Source of the DNA: Pseudomicrostroma phylloplanum
Taxonomy: Eukaryota > Basidiomycota > Exobasidiomycetes > Microstromatales
DNA length: 64,000 nucleotides
NCBI GenBank assembly: GCA_039545275.1
Contig: BCHS01000012.1
Location: 62,001-126,000 of the forward strand
Direction of reading: 5' to 3'
Shown: in pieces, positions 63,601 through 64,000 of the stretch
Layout: each line of letters opens with the position of its first letter
Numbering within the stretch: position 1 is the stretch's first letter
Translations under genes and position numbers: made by a program
Notes under the pieces: generated by a model
What the model was told of the DNA's origin: nothing
The model's input: only the letters and a program-made list of their open reading frames with translations
The model's database searches: none

Positions 63601-64000
63601 AGCGTCTTCGGGCAAGTGAGCGCCGGTGATGCCAGCAATGTGGGTGCCGTGAGAGCCAGAGAGGGTGACCAGCGAGATGCCCGAGGGCTGCTTTGCCTCA
63701 CTGCTGGTCTCAAAGACGTGGTTGACAGAGTAGGTGAGGAGGTCGGCAGGTCCGAAGACGTCGTGCTGCTGCTCGATGCGAAAGTCTGCCAGGCAGGGGG
63801 CCTTTCTCAAGTCCAGGGTCTGTCCAGCCAGAGCTCGCAGTGAGTCTTCCGGGAGGCCCTTTGTGGGTTCAATAATATCGCCCTCGGCACCGCCGACGAC
63901 GGTCCGCCAGTGCGAGCCGTCAAAGAAGGTGACCGTCTCAAGCAGAGGTCCAGGGTCTGAGTACGAGGAGTCGAGGTCACCCAGGACCGCCAGCCGAGCT
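60658..64000 (-). CDS. tripeptidyl-peptidase II, 5' end outside the window
   Basis: The minus-strand frame is open from the stop at 60658 to the window end (about 1,113 residues) with no intron seen, so the N-terminus including the catalytic Asp region lies beyond 64000. Visible subtilisin motifs: catalytic His in SGSHGTHIAGI, oxyanion Asn region VSSAGNSAPAMTT, and catalytic Ser in NGTSMASPNACG. A long region follows with TPP II landmarks (VAVSPPGKPVARPS-type, HFIHVPEGTTWCEARF, GVEGTTAKFW) and a Lys/Glu-rich helical C-terminus (ADAVVKEIDVQSVLLYLGEK). TPP II is a giant cytosolic exopeptidase that removes tripeptides from proteasome products. The length past the Ser and the SHGTHIAGI block separate it from secreted subtilases; no signal peptide can be judged. 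Confidence 0.93.
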   Translation of the reverse strand, partial: ARLAVLGDLDSSYSDPGPLLETVTFFDGSHWRTVVGGAEGDIIEPTKGLPEDSLRALAGQTLDLRKAPCLADFRIEQQHDVFGPADLLTYSVNHVFETSSEAKQPSGISLVTLSGSHGTHIAGITGAHLPEDAEENGVAPGIEIVSLRIGDSRVNGMETGQALMRAAQAIIATNSDCCNMSFGEDGAWQVEGAGAFASALRDIVIRQKDVLFVSSAGNSAPAMTTLGQPAGTTDGVFTIGAYVNSGAMQDAEYALVERGVKDSPTTWSSRGPAADGARGTTVYAPGAAITAIPKYCLQATQLMNGTSMASPNACGSIALLLSGMKQEGIPITSARVHKAIVATAKDFNDELGIGFIQTDKAWEYIVANQAREDADFEFTVAVSPPGKPVARPSTDKRGIYLREKLETARVNQFMATVKPLIKGTEPEKAYHLQLKCNLKSDASWVTSPEFLLLGSNGRSFEIRVDPTHLPPGLHVASVKGYDSANPGLELFDVPVTVTKPEVSTEPTVRYSTTLRDGKLERHFIHVPEGTTWCEARFRSLNHGVEGTTAKFWAHLVTVEPQRRLSFVEQSFVFALTSGEPMTRKFAVKGGQTLEVCLAEMWNAAQKFDIDVDLEFHGITIGHAVSGRDELTLIGGEGAVKIECMSNVRLEAFTPTISFSKRRTFVRPATSVIRPFVDSRNLHPSGKMMGEVVNSYQLTIGEGGPVKLSWPTSSPLSNLYDSAVPMLTAIFETNTKKLVAFGDVYPKAKELAKGEYTVRVQWLNENPSVLKALRTATMTVEQNLSKGKDITLSTYDNHVDLFGAAKPASYKGGAVKLLPGERKVLNLDLNLHGDALPKEAQPGDILVGDFGFAPDGKYTLKYIVAPAPKKEDNGEGGGKEDEPQLPELLAPLTKKLKGDQKKKFLDTLLKEHPTSLPVLLARLESLDAGKKEEVDDVVKAADAVVKEIDVQSVLLYLGEKRLPANEQSEDEKKENKRMEEKKKALVTAYVKKGKALLTKDKDGKDAASASAFKATFESARKLLGETTENREWATLRIANYLRDEGGEGGRPGQALQSVRKLIKEMGVGDSTNRDELAKAKEMERELLAMLGWDVWTAYEDRWSIIGSPKDWAPF

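Overview
The window is nuclear DNA of a GC-rich fungus, almost certainly a basidiomycete. Genes are interrupted by short spliceosomal introns (mostly 60-110 nt, nearly all with a GTGAGT-type donor and a pyrimidine-AG acceptor), are closely packed on both strands, and encode typical fungal housekeeping proteins (SMC3, uL23, DRG1, Msp1, EMC3, Gyp1, MSH5, phosphoglucomutase, tripeptidyl-peptidase II). Protein style (Ser/Thr-rich secreted proteins, tandem secreted families, a group III G-alpha beginning MGACMSS) fits a smut-like lineage (Ustilaginomycotina). That placement is inference; I could not run a search. Exon coordinates come from reading splice sites and checking reading-frame phase by hand.

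Layout. 1-829: 3' end of an unknown soluble protein gene. 1989-9483: a first 'secretome island' with a large Ser/Thr-rich secreted protein, three tandem small cysteine-patterned secreted proteins, and two tandem paralogues sharing an RGVPFEV motif, one with a signal peptide and one with a membrane anchor. 9969-38 kb is mostly housekeeping: peptidyl-tRNA hydrolase 2, a DCAF4-like WD protein, ribosomal protein uL23, an Avt2-like amino acid transporter, Msp1/ATAD1 AAA ATPase, DRG1/Rbg1 GTPase, a Rrp42-like exosome subunit, a sugar porter, EMC3, a Gyp1-like TBC Rab-GAP, a group III G-alpha subunit and cohesin SMC3.

39559-47239: a second secretome island, with two tandem short secreted proteins sharing upstream sequence as well as protein motifs, followed by three tandem secreted proteins with a recognisable pepsin-like fold whose first catalytic Asp has been replaced three different ways (Leu, Val, Gln). 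48441-64000 returns to ordinary genes: a Git1-type transporter, a SAM methyltransferase, meiotic MutS homologue MSH5, an Mcp2/ADCK1-like mitochondrial kinase-fold protein, phosphoglucomutase, and the C-terminal two thirds or more of tripeptidyl-peptidase II running off the right end.

The most noteworthy content is the pair of islands: at least four secreted families, each tandemly duplicated in place, with diverged but exactly spaced motifs. They resemble effector or cell-surface gene clusters of plant-associated smuts, but nothing in the sequence proves a role in host interaction. No tRNA, rRNA, CRISPR array or intact transposon was recognised.
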